From CBFHND01 sp965657085 (GTDB lineage Bacteria; Pseudomonadota; Alphaproteobacteria; Rhodobacterales; Rhodobacteraceae), in contig CBFHND010000002.1 of the NCBI GenBank assembly GCA_965657085.1, positions 186,001 to 250,000 on the forward strand: DNA of 64,000 nucleotides, read 5' to 3'. The notes under the pieces were generated by a model. The model saw only the letters and a program-made list of their open reading frames with translations, did no database searches and was not told the origin of the DNA. Made by a program: the position numbers and the translations under genes. The first letter of the stretch is position 1, and each line of letters begins with the position of its first letter. This document shows, piece by piece, positions 17,363-25,737 of this stretch.

Positions 17363-18655
17363 ATGAATTCCGCCACACGCGCATTGACGAACACCGGGGC
17401 ACCCCCCGAATTGCTGCATTCGCCGCGCGCCTTGATCGTGGATGACAGCCGTTTGCAGCGAAAGATCCTGTCGAGTTCGGTCAAGCGTTGGGGCTTCGAA
17501 GTGTTCGAGGCAGCTTCGGGCAATGAAGCGCTTGAAATTTGCCGGGAAACGCCACCTGACATCGTTCTGAGCGATTGGATGATGCCAGGAATGAACGGGC
17601 TTGAGTTCTGCGATGCATTTCGAAAACTGTCGGGCGACAACTACGGCTATTTCATTCTGCTTACGTCGAAAAGCGAAAAGGGTGAGGTGGCGCAGGGGCT
17701 TGAGGCCGGTGCCGATGACTTCCTGACCAAGCCGGTAAATGCTCATGAGTTGCGCGCGCGGATCACGGCAGGCGAACGTATCCTGAAAATGCAACGCGAA
17801 CTGACCGAAAAGAACCGGCTGATCTCGGACACGCTCGTTGAACTTCAACGCCTGTACGATTCTGTGGACAGCGACCTTATCGAGGCCAAGAAACTGCAAC
17901 AGTCTCTTGTGCGCGAGCGATTCAAATCGCTGGAGGCCGGCGATCTGTCATTGATGCTTCGATCATCAGGGCATGTCGGTGGTGATCTGGTTGGGTTCTT
18001 TCAGGCAGATAACAATCACCTGGGCCTTTATGCGATCGACGTGTCCGGCCATGGGATCAGCAGCGCGTTGATGACAGCGCGGCTTGCTGGATACCTGTCT
18101 TCGGCGGCTCCTGATCAGAACGTTGCGCTGCGGCGGGATCGACACGGTAATTTCCAGATCAGACCACCCTTGGAGGTCATCGAATCGATCAACGATCTGG
18201 TGCTCGATGAGATGGACACCGAACACTACTTCACGCTGCTTCTTGCGGATGTCGATCTTGCAACAGGCAAGGTGGTCATAGGGCAGGCCGGGCACCCACA
18301 TCCAGTGATTCAGCGCGCTGACGGGGCCATTGAACAAGATGGGCCCGGCGGCTTTCCTGTGGGTTTGATGTTTGGCGCTTCGTTCTCGCAGTTTGACGTA
18401 CAGCTTGGGCCGGGGGATCGGTTGATCCTGCTCAGCGATGGCGTGGTGGAATGCCCTGACGAGGATGATATCTTGTTGGAAGAAGAAGGTCTTGCCGCCA
18501 TCGTTTCCGATTTAAAGGATGTGCGCGGACAGCCGTTTTTCGAAGCGTTGATCTGGAAACTGAGCGAACATGCCGGCAATCAGGATTTTCCCGATGACGT
18601 CTCCGGCGTTCTATTTGAGTTTGATGGCCCTGCGACGCTGCGCGAAACGGTTTAG
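17363..18655 (+). CDS. Response regulator with PP2C (SpoIIE/RsbU-type) phosphatase output
   Basis: A 430-residue protein. Residues 20-140 are a receiver domain with acidic pair Asp27-Asp28, phosphorylation site Asp71 (LSDWMMPGMNG), Thr101 and Lys123 (LTKPVN). A coiled linker leads to a PP2C-type domain with GGDLVGFF and YAIDVSGHGISSALM, whose aspartates bind metal. This architecture dephosphorylates anti-sigma antagonists in partner-switching systems such as RbaY in Rhodobacter. No anti-sigma or STAS gene is nearby. ATG 17363 is preferred over an upstream TTG at 17291. The 3' end overlaps the convergent Nudix gene by 45 bases. Confidence 0.88.
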   Translation: MNSATRALTNTGAPPELLHSPRALIVDDSRLQRKILSSSVKRWGFEVFEAASGNEALEICRETPPDIVLSDWMMPGMNGLEFCDAFRKLSGDNYGYFILLTSKSEKGEVAQGLEAGADDFLTKPVNAHELRARITAGERILKMQRELTEKNRLISDTLVELQRLYDSVDSDLIEAKKLQQSLVRERFKSLEAGDLSLMLRSSGHVGGDLVGFFQADNNHLGLYAIDVSGHGISSALMTARLAGYLSSAAPDQNVALRRDRHGNFQIRPPLEVIESINDLVLDEMDTEHYFTLLLADVDLATGKVVIGQAGHPHPVIQRADGAIEQDGPGGFPVGLMFGASFSQFDVQLGPGDRLILLSDGVVECPDEDDILLEEEGLAAIVSDLKDVRGQPFFEALIWKLSEHAGNQDFPDDVSGVLFEFDGPATLRETV

Positions 18656-19072
18656 AAACAGCCTGTCGCCTTCATTGCCAAGAGCCTGCACCGCCTCGAT
18701 CATAGGAAGCCGCAAGGTAACGTGATCCGGTTCGATCGGGTCACAGATCTGGCGGATCGGATGCGCAACGTAGATCGTGCACAGTTTTTCAGCCCACAGG
18801 TCATATTCCGGCATGAAGACAAAGCGCCGAAACGCGCCAAGCCGATAGGGCCGCGCAATCGACCATCCGGTTTCTTCACGCACTTCACGGTGCAAGGCCT
18901 GCACCGCCGATTCGCCCGGATCAATGCCGCCGCCCGGCAGTTGAATGTCCAACACCGTGTCCTGTTGCCCGGTCAGCAGCACATGCGATCCCATTGGCAA
19001 AATGGCATAGGCACCCGGACGTAACGTGTATTTGCGCGCTGCCTCTGGCGGGTGTCCGATCCGCGGGATCAT
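18611..19072 (-). CDS. Nudix hydrolase
   Basis: A 153-residue Nudix protein, starting at the ATG ending at 19072, which has AGAGGT upstream. The Nudix box GGGIDPGESAVQALHREVRE followed by ETGW is complete, with all metal-binding glutamates. The N-terminus YTLRPGAYAILP and the loop FMPEYDLWAEK are typical of a subgroup common in Rhodobacteraceae. The substrate is unknown; nucleotide sugars or oxidised nucleotides are possible. The gene is convergent with the phosphatase gene and divergent from hslO. Confidence 0.85.
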   Translation of the reverse strand: MIPRIGHPPEAARKYTLRPGAYAILPMGSHVLLTGQQDTVLDIQLPGGGIDPGESAVQALHREVREETGWSIARPYRLGAFRRFVFMPEYDLWAEKLCTIYVAHPIRQICDPIEPDHVTLRLPMIEAVQALGNEGDRLFLNRFAQRRRAIKLK

Positions 19073-19104
19073 AACAGACCTCTTTTTGTTTGGATTGCCT
19101 GTCC

Positions 19105-19110
19105 TATATA
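19105..19110 (+). promoter_or_regulatory. Candidate -10 box for hslO
   Basis: CCTATATAG with core TATATA at 19105-19110 lies about 40 bases before the hslO ATG. The same CCTATATAG string occurs before pip at 34386-34394. The -35 region is T-rich but has no good hexamer at 17-base spacing, so this is a weak call. Confidence 0.3.
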
Positions 19111-19149
19111 GTCCCGGTATGCCAAGCAGCGGCGTGTAAGGAAACCCCA

Positions 19150-20136
19150 ATGACACTAGGTTCACAGCTTGCGTGGGACGACACCGTCCTGCCCTTTCAA
19201 CTTGATGCTTCGGATATCCGCGGTCGAGTCGCCCGATTGGACGGCGTATTGGGCGGTATTCTGAAACAACACGAATACCCGCCAGCGGTCGAAGCGCTGG
19301 TGGCCGAGATGGCATTGCTGACCGCGCTGATTGGCCAGACGATCAAACTGCGCTGGAAGCTGTCGCTTCAGGTGCAATCCAAAGGCCCGGTGCGTATGAT
19401 CGCCACGGACTACTACGGCCCGACGAAAGAAGGCGAGCCCGCCAAGATCCGCGCCTATGCCAGCTATGATGAAACGCGGCTGACGGATCGCGCACCGTTT
19501 GAACAGGTGGGCGAAGGGTATTTCGCCATCATGATCGATCAGGGCAAGAACATGGCCCCCTACCAAGGGATTACCCCGTTGGATGGTTCGTCGTTGTCTG
19601 CCTGCGCCGAGGCCTATTTCGCCCAATCCGAACAGCTGCCGACACGGTTCGAGCTGAGCTTTGGCAAAAGTACGGAAAAGGGAAAGGCCGAGCATTGGCG
19701 CGCAGGTGGCGTGATGCTGCAACACATGCCCAAGGCTTCACCGCTGGTTGCGCAATCGGAAGGCAACGGCGACATTCTGCGTGCGTCTGACCTTTTGTCG
19801 GACGAACCGGAAGAGAACTGGAGCCGGGTGAATATCCTGCTGGATACTGTTGAAGATCTGGAACTGATCGGGCCACAACTTGCCCCGAACGATCTGTTGT
19901 TGCGCCTGTTCCACGAAGAAGAGCCGCGCGTGTTCGATACACAGCCGGTGCGGTTTGGCTGCACCTGTTCGGAAGATCGCGTGCGACAAAGTCTGTCGAT
20001 CTATTCAGCGCGCGACATTGAAAAGATGACCACGGATGATGGCCGCGTGACAGCCGATTGCCAGTTCTGTGGCGCCCACTATGATCTTGATCCCGCAACC
20101 GTCGGGTTTGAAGCGGAAGACGCCAAAGGTGGCTGA
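19150..20136 (+). CDS. hslO: Hsp33 redox-regulated holdase chaperone
   Basis: A 328-residue Hsp33. The C-terminal zinc switch is present as CTC (in FGCTCSEDRV) and CQFC (in DCQFCGAHY). Oxidation of these four cysteines releases zinc and activates the chaperone. The N-terminal domain contains LDGVLGGILKQHEYP. The start at 19150 follows AAGGAA. An earlier in-frame TTG would overlap the promoter-like CCTATATAG. The stop overlaps the GTG of the next Nudix gene by 8 bases. Oxidative-stress protection fits with the neighbouring Nudix enzymes. Confidence 0.94.
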   Translation: MTLGSQLAWDDTVLPFQLDASDIRGRVARLDGVLGGILKQHEYPPAVEALVAEMALLTALIGQTIKLRWKLSLQVQSKGPVRMIATDYYGPTKEGEPAKIRAYASYDETRLTDRAPFEQVGEGYFAIMIDQGKNMAPYQGITPLDGSSLSACAEAYFAQSEQLPTRFELSFGKSTEKGKAEHWRAGGVMLQHMPKASPLVAQSEGNGDILRASDLLSDEPEENWSRVNILLDTVEDLELIGPQLAPNDLLLRLFHEEEPRVFDTQPVRFGCTCSEDRVRQSLSIYSARDIEKMTTDDGRVTADCQFCGAHYDLDPATVGFEAEDAKGG

Positions 20137-20722
20137 TGCTTTCGACCGGATCGCTTCGGCGCTGGCGCGACCGGGCGAAGGCACGTCGGATTTTGACCTC
20201 AATCCGGAATTCCAACCGCCTGCGGGTCGCAAGTTGCGGCCGGCAGGTGTGTTGGCGGCGGTGATGGAAGATGACGCTGGTTTGAAACTGTTGCTTACCA
20301 AACGGTCCTCGGCGCTCAAACATCATCCCGGTCAAATCGCATTTCCCGGTGGCAAGCAGGACGACACAGATACGGATGTTGTCGCTGCCGCCATTCGCGA
20401 GGCGCATGAAGAAATAGGATTGCCCCCCGAGCAGGTCGATGTTCTGGGGCAGTTGCCCCAGCACGAGACTGTAACAGGTTTTATGGTCACCCCGGTCATT
20501 GCGCGTGTCCGAAGCACGTTTGAGATCATTCCCGAACCGGGGGAAGTCGCTGAGGTCTTCAAGGTTCCGCTGGATCACGTGCTGAACCCTGCGAACTATC
20601 AAATCCAATCCCGTCGCTGGCGGGGCACACGGCGTGCATATTTTACGGTTCCCTTCGGACCCTATTACATCTGGGGCGCAACCGCGCGTATGTTGCGGCT
20701 ATGGACCGACAGAATGACATAA
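20129..20722 (+). CDS. CoA pyrophosphatase-like Nudix hydrolase
   Basis: A 197-residue Nudix protein of the UPF0035/NudL group, which splits CoA into 3',5'-ADP and phosphopantetheine. LTKRSSALKHHPGQIAFPGG is the group signature, immediately before the Nudix box AAIREAHEEIG. I use GTG at 20129, which overlaps hslO by 8 bases. Starting further upstream would place the N-terminus inside hslO. The 3' end overlaps cca by 22 bases. The hslO-nudL-cca order suggests one rightward operon. Confidence 0.85.
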   Translation: MADAFDRIASALARPGEGTSDFDLNPEFQPPAGRKLRPAGVLAAVMEDDAGLKLLLTKRSSALKHHPGQIAFPGGKQDDTDTDVVAAAIREAHEEIGLPPEQVDVLGQLPQHETVTGFMVTPVIARVRSTFEIIPEPGEVAEVFKVPLDHVLNPANYQIQSRRWRGTRRAYFTVPFGPYYIWGATARMLRLWTDRMT

Positions 20723-21873
20723 CGCTTGATCCGCGCCCTGCGTGGCTGGAAGACAGCAACGCCTTGGCCGTGTGCGGATCGCTCGAAGACGCGGGATTTG
20801 CCGCGTTGTTCGTGGGTGGATGTGTGCGAAACGCGGTAATGGGTGGGCCCGCGACGGATGTGGACATCGCCACGGATGCCTTGCCTGATCAGATCATTGA
20901 AACCTGTTCCGCCGCCGGTTTGAAATGTGTGCCCACGGGCCTTGATCATGGCACCATTACCGTGGTGTCCGGAGGGCACCCGTTTGAAGTCACGACCTAT
21001 CGCCGTGATGTCGAAACCGACGGGCGTCGGGCGGTCGTTTCGTTTTCGAAGGATGTGGCGGATGACGCGCGGCGTCGTGATTTCACCATCAATGCGCTCT
21101 ATTGCACGCTCAAAGGCAAGGTGATTGATCCTCTTGGTGGGTTGCCCGATGCGCTGGCGCGGCGGGTCCGGTTCATCGACGACCCGGTGGCCCGCATCAA
21201 GGAAGACTATTTGCGCATCCTGCGGTTTTTCCGGTTCACAGCATGGTACGGCGACCCGGCGCTTGGCTTTGATGCTGATGCGTTGAACGCCATTGCCTCC
21301 AATCTTGATGGGTTGGACAGGTTGTCGGCGGAACGTGTTGGCCATGAGATAATCAAGCTTTTGGCCGCGCCGGATCCGACTGCTGCCATCGCTGTGATGC
21401 GACAGACAGGAGTTCTGGCTCATGTGCTTCCAGCGGCGGACGATCAATTGCTTGGTCCATTGGTGCACGTGGAACTGGCGGCGAATTTGCCGCCTGATGC
21501 ATGTCGCCGACTGGCATCTTTGGGGGGTGATGATGTGACCGCCCGCCTGAGGCTATCCAACGCCGACGGTCGCCGGGTTGAAGCGATCAAGGTGCATTGT
21601 TTCGGTCCGGATACACCTGCGGCACTGGGATATCGCCACGGAACGGACATTGCCCAAAGCAGTATGGCCCTGCGCGCGGCGTTCGAAAACCGGACGCTGA
21701 AAGACGGTGAGCTTGCGGAAATTGCCATTGGCGCATCCGCGCAATTTCCAGTGCAGGCCAAGGATCTGATGCCTGGGTTTCAGGGTCCCGCGCTGGGCGC
21801 AAAGTTGAAGCAACTCGAAGACGATTGGATCGCGTCAGGGTTCACCAAAACACGCGATCAGCTTTTGGGATGA
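20701..21873 (+). CDS. cca: CCA tRNA nucleotidyltransferase
   Basis: A 390-residue class II nucleotidyltransferase that adds or repairs the CCA end of tRNA. The nucleotidyltransferase head has FVGGCVRNAVMG and the metal motif DVDIATDA. TYRRDVETDGRR and RRRDFTINALY are the B and C motifs that recognise the nucleotide. RIKEDYLRILRFFRF is the conserved neck. The start lies within the last 22 bases of the upstream Nudix gene. It is followed by the leader region of the ABC exporter pair. Confidence 0.93.
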   Translation: MDRQNDITLDPRPAWLEDSNALAVCGSLEDAGFAALFVGGCVRNAVMGGPATDVDIATDALPDQIIETCSAAGLKCVPTGLDHGTITVVSGGHPFEVTTYRRDVETDGRRAVVSFSKDVADDARRRDFTINALYCTLKGKVIDPLGGLPDALARRVRFIDDPVARIKEDYLRILRFFRFTAWYGDPALGFDADALNAIASNLDGLDRLSAERVGHEIIKLLAAPDPTAAIAVMRQTGVLAHVLPAADDQLLGPLVHVELAANLPPDACRRLASLGGDDVTARLRLSNADGRRVEAIKVHCFGPDTPAALGYRHGTDIAQSSMALRAAFENRTLKDGELAEIAIGASAQFPVQAKDLMPGFQGPALGAKLKQLEDDWIASGFTKTRDQLLG

Positions 21874-21925
21874 CTTTTGCGCCGGTCCGGGCTATGTCTG
21901 CGGAGCAACACAGGAGGCGTGCAAC

Positions 21926-21958
21926 ATGTACTACGGGATTTGGCTAAACCGCATCTGA
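21926..21958 (+). CDS. Putative 10-residue leader peptide MYYGIWLNRI
   Basis: A 10-codon ORF with a perfect AGGAGG at 21912-21917 and 8-base spacing, the strongest ribosome site in this region. It encodes two Tyr codons and a Trp, and includes CTA, a leucine codon expected to be rare in a GC-rich genome. The ORF lies in the left half of a long hairpin and ends 19 bases before an intrinsic terminator. The ABC exporter gene starts at 22032. The arrangement resembles ribosome-controlled attenuators. Translation is inferred and no homologue was recognised. Confidence 0.6.
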   Translation: MYYGIWLNRI

Positions 21959-21974
21959 TCGGTTTCTCCCGTAG
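21931..21974 (+). promoter_or_regulatory. Long hairpin overlapping the leader peptide ORF
   Basis: CTACGGGA (21931-21938) is the exact reverse complement of TCCCGTAG (21967-21974). Inside it AAACCG (21946-21951) pairs with CGGTTT (21960-21965) around an 8-base loop. The structure covers most of the 10-codon ORF, so a translating ribosome would disrupt it. Confidence 0.65.
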
Positions 21975-21977
21975 TGG

Positions 21978-21998
21978 CGGACCGACTGGTTCGTTTTT
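21978..21998 (+). terminator. Intrinsic terminator / attenuator before the ABC exporter operon
   Basis: CGGACC and GGTTCG form a 6-base stem (one G-U pair) around loop GACT, followed directly by five T. The 5' arm plus one base, CGGACCG at 21978-21984, is perfectly complementary to CGGTCCG at 21883-21889 upstream of the leader ORF. An alternative antiterminator pairing is therefore possible. The terminator could also simply end cca transcription. Confidence 0.65.
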
Positions 21999-21999
21999 C

Positions 22000-22032
22000 A
22001 TGTTGTACTTCTACGCGATCGAGACTTCCTGA
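22000..22032 (+). CDS. Possible second tiny leader ORF MLYFYAIETS
   Basis: A 10-codon frame between the terminator and the exporter gene. Its TGA overlaps the exporter ATG as TGATG, which would allow translational coupling. It has no clear ribosome site of its own, but neither does the exporter gene at 22032. It is Tyr-rich like the first leader. Whether it is translated is unknown. Confidence 0.35.
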   Translation: MLYFYAIETS

Positions 22033-23870
22033 TGTTTAGATTCTTTGAAAACCTCATCAATCCATACGTGCCCTACAAAGAGACCAACAGACCGCCACAA
22101 GGGCTGTGGCCGTTTCTTTGGGACTACGCCAAACCGTTCAAGAAAGTGTTCGTGGTTGCGGCACTTTTGTCGGTCGTTGTTGCCGCAATTGAAATTGGTC
22201 TGATCTATTACATGGGCCGGGTCGTTGACCTGCTGAGCGGTGACCCGCAGCAGGTCTGGCAAGACAATAAGGTCGAACTGATTGCCCTCGCCATCTTCGT
22301 GCTCACCCTGCGCCCGGCCATTCAGATGTTGGACGTTTTGTTGCTGAACAACACGATCCTGCCCAACTTTGGCACCTTGATCCGGTGGCGGGCGCACAAG
22401 CATGTGTTGCGCCAATCCGTGGGCTGGTTCGAGGATGATTTTGCGGGGCGCATCGCCAACAGGATCATGCAGACGCCTCCTGCGGCGGGCGAGGTGATCT
22501 TTCAGGTGTTCGACGCGATTTCGTTTTCCATTGCCTACCTCATCGGGGCCGCGATCCTGTTGTCGACGTCCGATCCCCGGCTGCTGTGGCCGCTTTTGGG
22601 ATGGTTCGTGCTGTATGGCTGTCTGACCACATGGACGGTCAAACGTGTCGGCCCAGCCTCCAAGGCCGCATCAGATGCACGCAGCACGGTCACAGGCCGG
22701 GTGGTAGATGCCTATACCAACATCCATTCGGTCAAGATGTTCGCCCATCACGACCTTGAATTGAACTATGCCAAGGACGCCATCGAACACACCCGCCGCA
22801 CATTCCAGGTTGAGATGCGCATTTATACGATCATGGATGTCAGCCTTGTCACTCTGAACGGTTTGCTGATCGTCAGTGTGGTGGGCTGGTCGATTTACCT
22901 TTGGATGCAAGGCAGCGCCAGCGTCGGTGTGGTTGCAGCGGCCACTGCCCTGACGCTGCGCCTGAACGCTATGACAGGCTGGATCATGTGGGCGCTGACC
23001 ACGTTTTTCCGGCAATTGGGCGTTGTGGCCGAGGGTATGGAAACCATCGCACAACCCATCCGCTTGACAGATGCGCCAGAGGCCAAGCCGCTTGATCTGA
23101 CGAAAGGATTGATCGAAATGCGCGGGTTGACGCATCACTATGGTCGCACATCTGGTGGATTGGACGCCATCGACCTGACCATTCGCCCTGGCGAAAAGAT
23201 CGGCCTTGTCGGACGGTCGGGTGCGGGCAAGTCGACCTTGGTGAAACTGCTCTTGCGGTTCTACGATCCCGAGGCCGGCACGATCCTGATCGATGGTCAG
23301 GACATCATGGGCGTCACACAAGACAGCCTGCGGCTGAGCGTTGGCATGGTGCAGCAGGATTCGTCGCTGTTGCACCGTTCGGTGCGGGACAACATCCTTT
23401 ACGGGCGCCCTGATGCCACCGAAGACCAGATGCGCGCAGCCGCCAAGAAGGCGCAGGCCGACACGTTCATCGAGGGTTTGGTGGATCCCAAGGGCAACAC
23501 CGGCTACGACGCGCAGGTAGGTGAGCGTGGTGTCAAACTGTCTGGCGGGCAACGGCAGCGGGTGACACTTGCGCGCGTGATCCTCAAGAACGCGCCGATC
23601 CTGTTGCTGGACGAGGCGACAAGCGCGCTCGACAGTGAAGTCGAAGAGGCGATTCAATCCACGCTGTACCAGATGATGGAGGGTAAAACCGTGATCGCCA
23701 TCGCCCACCGTTTGTCCACCATCGCCCAGATGGACCGGATTCTGGTGCTGGATCAGGGGCGGATCGTCGAGGATGGGTCCCACGACGCGCTTTTGGCGCA
23801 GGGCGGCCTATATTCTGAATTCTGGAACCGGCAATCGGGCGGTTTCCTCAAAACCGAGGCCGCAGAATGA
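22032..23870 (+). CDS. ABC exporter half-transporter (fused membrane and ATPase domains), first subunit
   Basis: A 612-residue type IV ABC exporter half. Residues 1 to about 330 hold six membrane segments (e.g. VFVVAALLSVVVAAIEIGLI). The ATPase has Walker A GRSGAGKST near residue 394, signature LSGGQRQR, Walker B ILLLDEAT and the switch histidine in AIAHRLST, so its ATP site looks intact. It overlaps the next, similar exporter by 4 bases (ATGA), pointing to a heterodimer. The ligand is unknown; multidrug or lipid export is usual. A possible attenuator precedes it. Confidence 0.88.
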   Translation: MFRFFENLINPYVPYKETNRPPQGLWPFLWDYAKPFKKVFVVAALLSVVVAAIEIGLIYYMGRVVDLLSGDPQQVWQDNKVELIALAIFVLTLRPAIQMLDVLLLNNTILPNFGTLIRWRAHKHVLRQSVGWFEDDFAGRIANRIMQTPPAAGEVIFQVFDAISFSIAYLIGAAILLSTSDPRLLWPLLGWFVLYGCLTTWTVKRVGPASKAASDARSTVTGRVVDAYTNIHSVKMFAHHDLELNYAKDAIEHTRRTFQVEMRIYTIMDVSLVTLNGLLIVSVVGWSIYLWMQGSASVGVVAAATALTLRLNAMTGWIMWALTTFFRQLGVVAEGMETIAQPIRLTDAPEAKPLDLTKGLIEMRGLTHHYGRTSGGLDAIDLTIRPGEKIGLVGRSGAGKSTLVKLLLRFYDPEAGTILIDGQDIMGVTQDSLRLSVGMVQQDSSLLHRSVRDNILYGRPDATEDQMRAAAKKAQADTFIEGLVDPKGNTGYDAQVGERGVKLSGGQRQRVTLARVILKNAPILLLDEATSALDSEVEEAIQSTLYQMMEGKTVIAIAHRLSTIAQMDRILVLDQGRIVEDGSHDALLAQGGLYSEFWNRQSGGFLKTEAAE

Positions 23871-25699
23871 AGATCGAAGGATGGATCGAAGCGTTCCGCC
23901 CTGCCGAAGGGCCGCCGCCCCAGACGTTGGGCGCGTTCATGCGCTGGGCGCTTTCGGGTGCCTGGCCTGCGCTCTTTCTGGCGGCAGGGTTGTCGGCCGC
24001 TGCCGGTGCCTTGGAGGCCGGCACCGCACTGATCTTGGGGCGGGTGATAGATGCCAGCGTGAGCTTGGGCCCCGATGGGTTTTTCGGGGTTGAAAACTTC
24101 GGCCTTGTCATTGGCGCGATCCTTTTCTTTCTGGTGGCGCGTCCGCTGCTGTTCGGGCTGTCCGCATCCGCCAACGCGATCATGGTGCAACCCAACGTGA
24201 ACCCGCTGGTCCTGTCACGGCTGCATCGGTGGACGCTGGGCCAGTCCGTCGGATTCTTTGATGACGATTTTGCCGGACGCATTGCGCAAAAACAGATGCA
24301 GACAGCCCGCGCCGTGACTGATGTGATGTCCGAACTGATCAATGTGGTGGCCTTTGCATTGGCGTCGTTGATCGGGTCCGTTGTTCTGTTGCTCGCCATC
24401 GATTGGCGAGTAGCACTTGGTTTTGGTGTTTGGTTGATTGGGTACTTTGCGCTCATCAACTGGTTCCTGCCGCGCGTTCGCACCCGGTCTGCCGCACGGG
24501 CGGGTGCGCGCGCAATGGTGTCGGGGCAGGTGGTTGATACGATCACGAACATCAAGACCGTCAAACTGTTCGCTCATGCTGATCACGAAGACCGCGCGGC
24601 GCTGGGCGCGATGCAGTCGTTTCGTGGAACGGCGCTGAAATTCGGATATCTCGCCGCGGGTTTCCGCTTTGCGTTGATGTCGATCGCGGGGATTCTGCCG
24701 GTGCTGTTGCTGGGCGGTACGTTGATCCTGTGGAACCAGGGGCAGGCGTCGGAAGGCGATATCGTTGCAGCAGGGGCGGTTGCCATCCGCATCGCGCAGA
24801 TGACCGGCTGGGTCAGTTTTACGTTGATGGCCATTTATTCCAACATCGGCGAGATCGAGGATGGCATTCGCACTTTGACCCCGCGCAATCGTCTGGAGGA
24901 TGAAACCGCCGCTACCGATCTGGTCGTGGCCAAGGGTGAGGTCCGGTTCGATCATGTCGACTTTGCCTATGGGCGTGCGGCAGGCGGCATTTCCGACATC
25001 AACCTGACCATCGCGGCAGGGGAAAAGATCGGTATTGTGGGCGCGTCCGGTGCCGGGAAATCGACCTTGGTTTCGCTGCTCTTGCGTCTCTACGAACCCG
25101 AAGGTGGCACGATCAGAATAGATGGGTCAGATGTGCGCGACGTGACCCAGGAAAGCCTGCGGCGCAACATCGGGATGGTCACGCAGGAAACGGCCATGTT
25201 CAATCGATCGGCGCGGGACAACATTCTTTACGGTCAACCGGATGCGTCCGAGGCTGATGTCATTGCCGCTGCGCAAGAGGCCGAAGCGCATGATTTCATT
25301 CTTGACCTTGAGGATCACAAGGGCCGTCGCGGGTATGACGCTCATTTGGGCGAACGCGGGGTCAAACTGTCTGGTGGACAGCGTCAGCGCATCGCACTTG
25401 CGCGCGCGGTCCTGAAAGGCGCGCCCATTCTTGTTCTGGACGAGGCGACAAGCGCGCTCGACAGCGAGGTCGAAGCCGCAATTCAAGCGGCTCTGGCCCG
25501 CGCCATTCGGGGCAAGACCGTTCTGGCAATTGCACACCGGCTGTCGACGCTGACGGAAATGGACCGGATCATAGTGATGGACGCCGGAAAGATCGTCGAA
25601 GACGGCACCCATGATGAGTTGCTGCGCGTGGGCGGGCTCTATTCCCAGTACTGGGACCGACAGTCTGGCGGCTTTCTTCGGACCAAAGCGGCGGAATAA
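23867..25699 (+). CDS. ABC exporter half-transporter, second subunit
   Basis: A 610-residue paralogue of the preceding protein, and almost certainly its heterodimer partner because of the 4-base overlap and near equal length. The membrane domain fills residues 20-330. The ATPase has Walker A GASGAGKST near residue 391, LSGGQRQRIALARAVLKGA, Walker B ILVLDEAT and AIAHRLST. Both subunits keep the catalytic Glu and His, unlike exporters with one degenerate site. The C-terminus SQYWDRQSGGFLRTKAAE mirrors SEFWNRQSGGFLKTEAAE of the partner, a sign of gene duplication. Confidence 0.88.
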   Translation: MKIEGWIEAFRPAEGPPPQTLGAFMRWALSGAWPALFLAAGLSAAAGALEAGTALILGRVIDASVSLGPDGFFGVENFGLVIGAILFFLVARPLLFGLSASANAIMVQPNVNPLVLSRLHRWTLGQSVGFFDDDFAGRIAQKQMQTARAVTDVMSELINVVAFALASLIGSVVLLLAIDWRVALGFGVWLIGYFALINWFLPRVRTRSAARAGARAMVSGQVVDTITNIKTVKLFAHADHEDRAALGAMQSFRGTALKFGYLAAGFRFALMSIAGILPVLLLGGTLILWNQGQASEGDIVAAGAVAIRIAQMTGWVSFTLMAIYSNIGEIEDGIRTLTPRNRLEDETAATDLVVAKGEVRFDHVDFAYGRAAGGISDINLTIAAGEKIGIVGASGAGKSTLVSLLLRLYEPEGGTIRIDGSDVRDVTQESLRRNIGMVTQETAMFNRSARDNILYGQPDASEADVIAAAQEAEAHDFILDLEDHKGRRGYDAHLGERGVKLSGGQRQRIALARAVLKGAPILVLDEATSALDSEVEAAIQAALARAIRGKTVLAIAHRLSTLTEMDRIIVMDAGKIVEDGTHDELLRVGGLYSQYWDRQSGGFLRTKAAE

Positions 25700-25737
25700 G
25701 GCTTTAGTCGCGCGATGGACGCGGATACATCCGTCCC

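Noticed and set aside
21464..21476. TGCACGTGGAAC inside cca as a parS site
   Set aside because: Only one arm matches and the site lies within coding sequence of a conserved gene.
22671..23783. 370-codon minus-strand frame opposite the first ABC exporter
   Set aside because: The exporter domains on the plus strand account for the region; the antisense product is not family-like.
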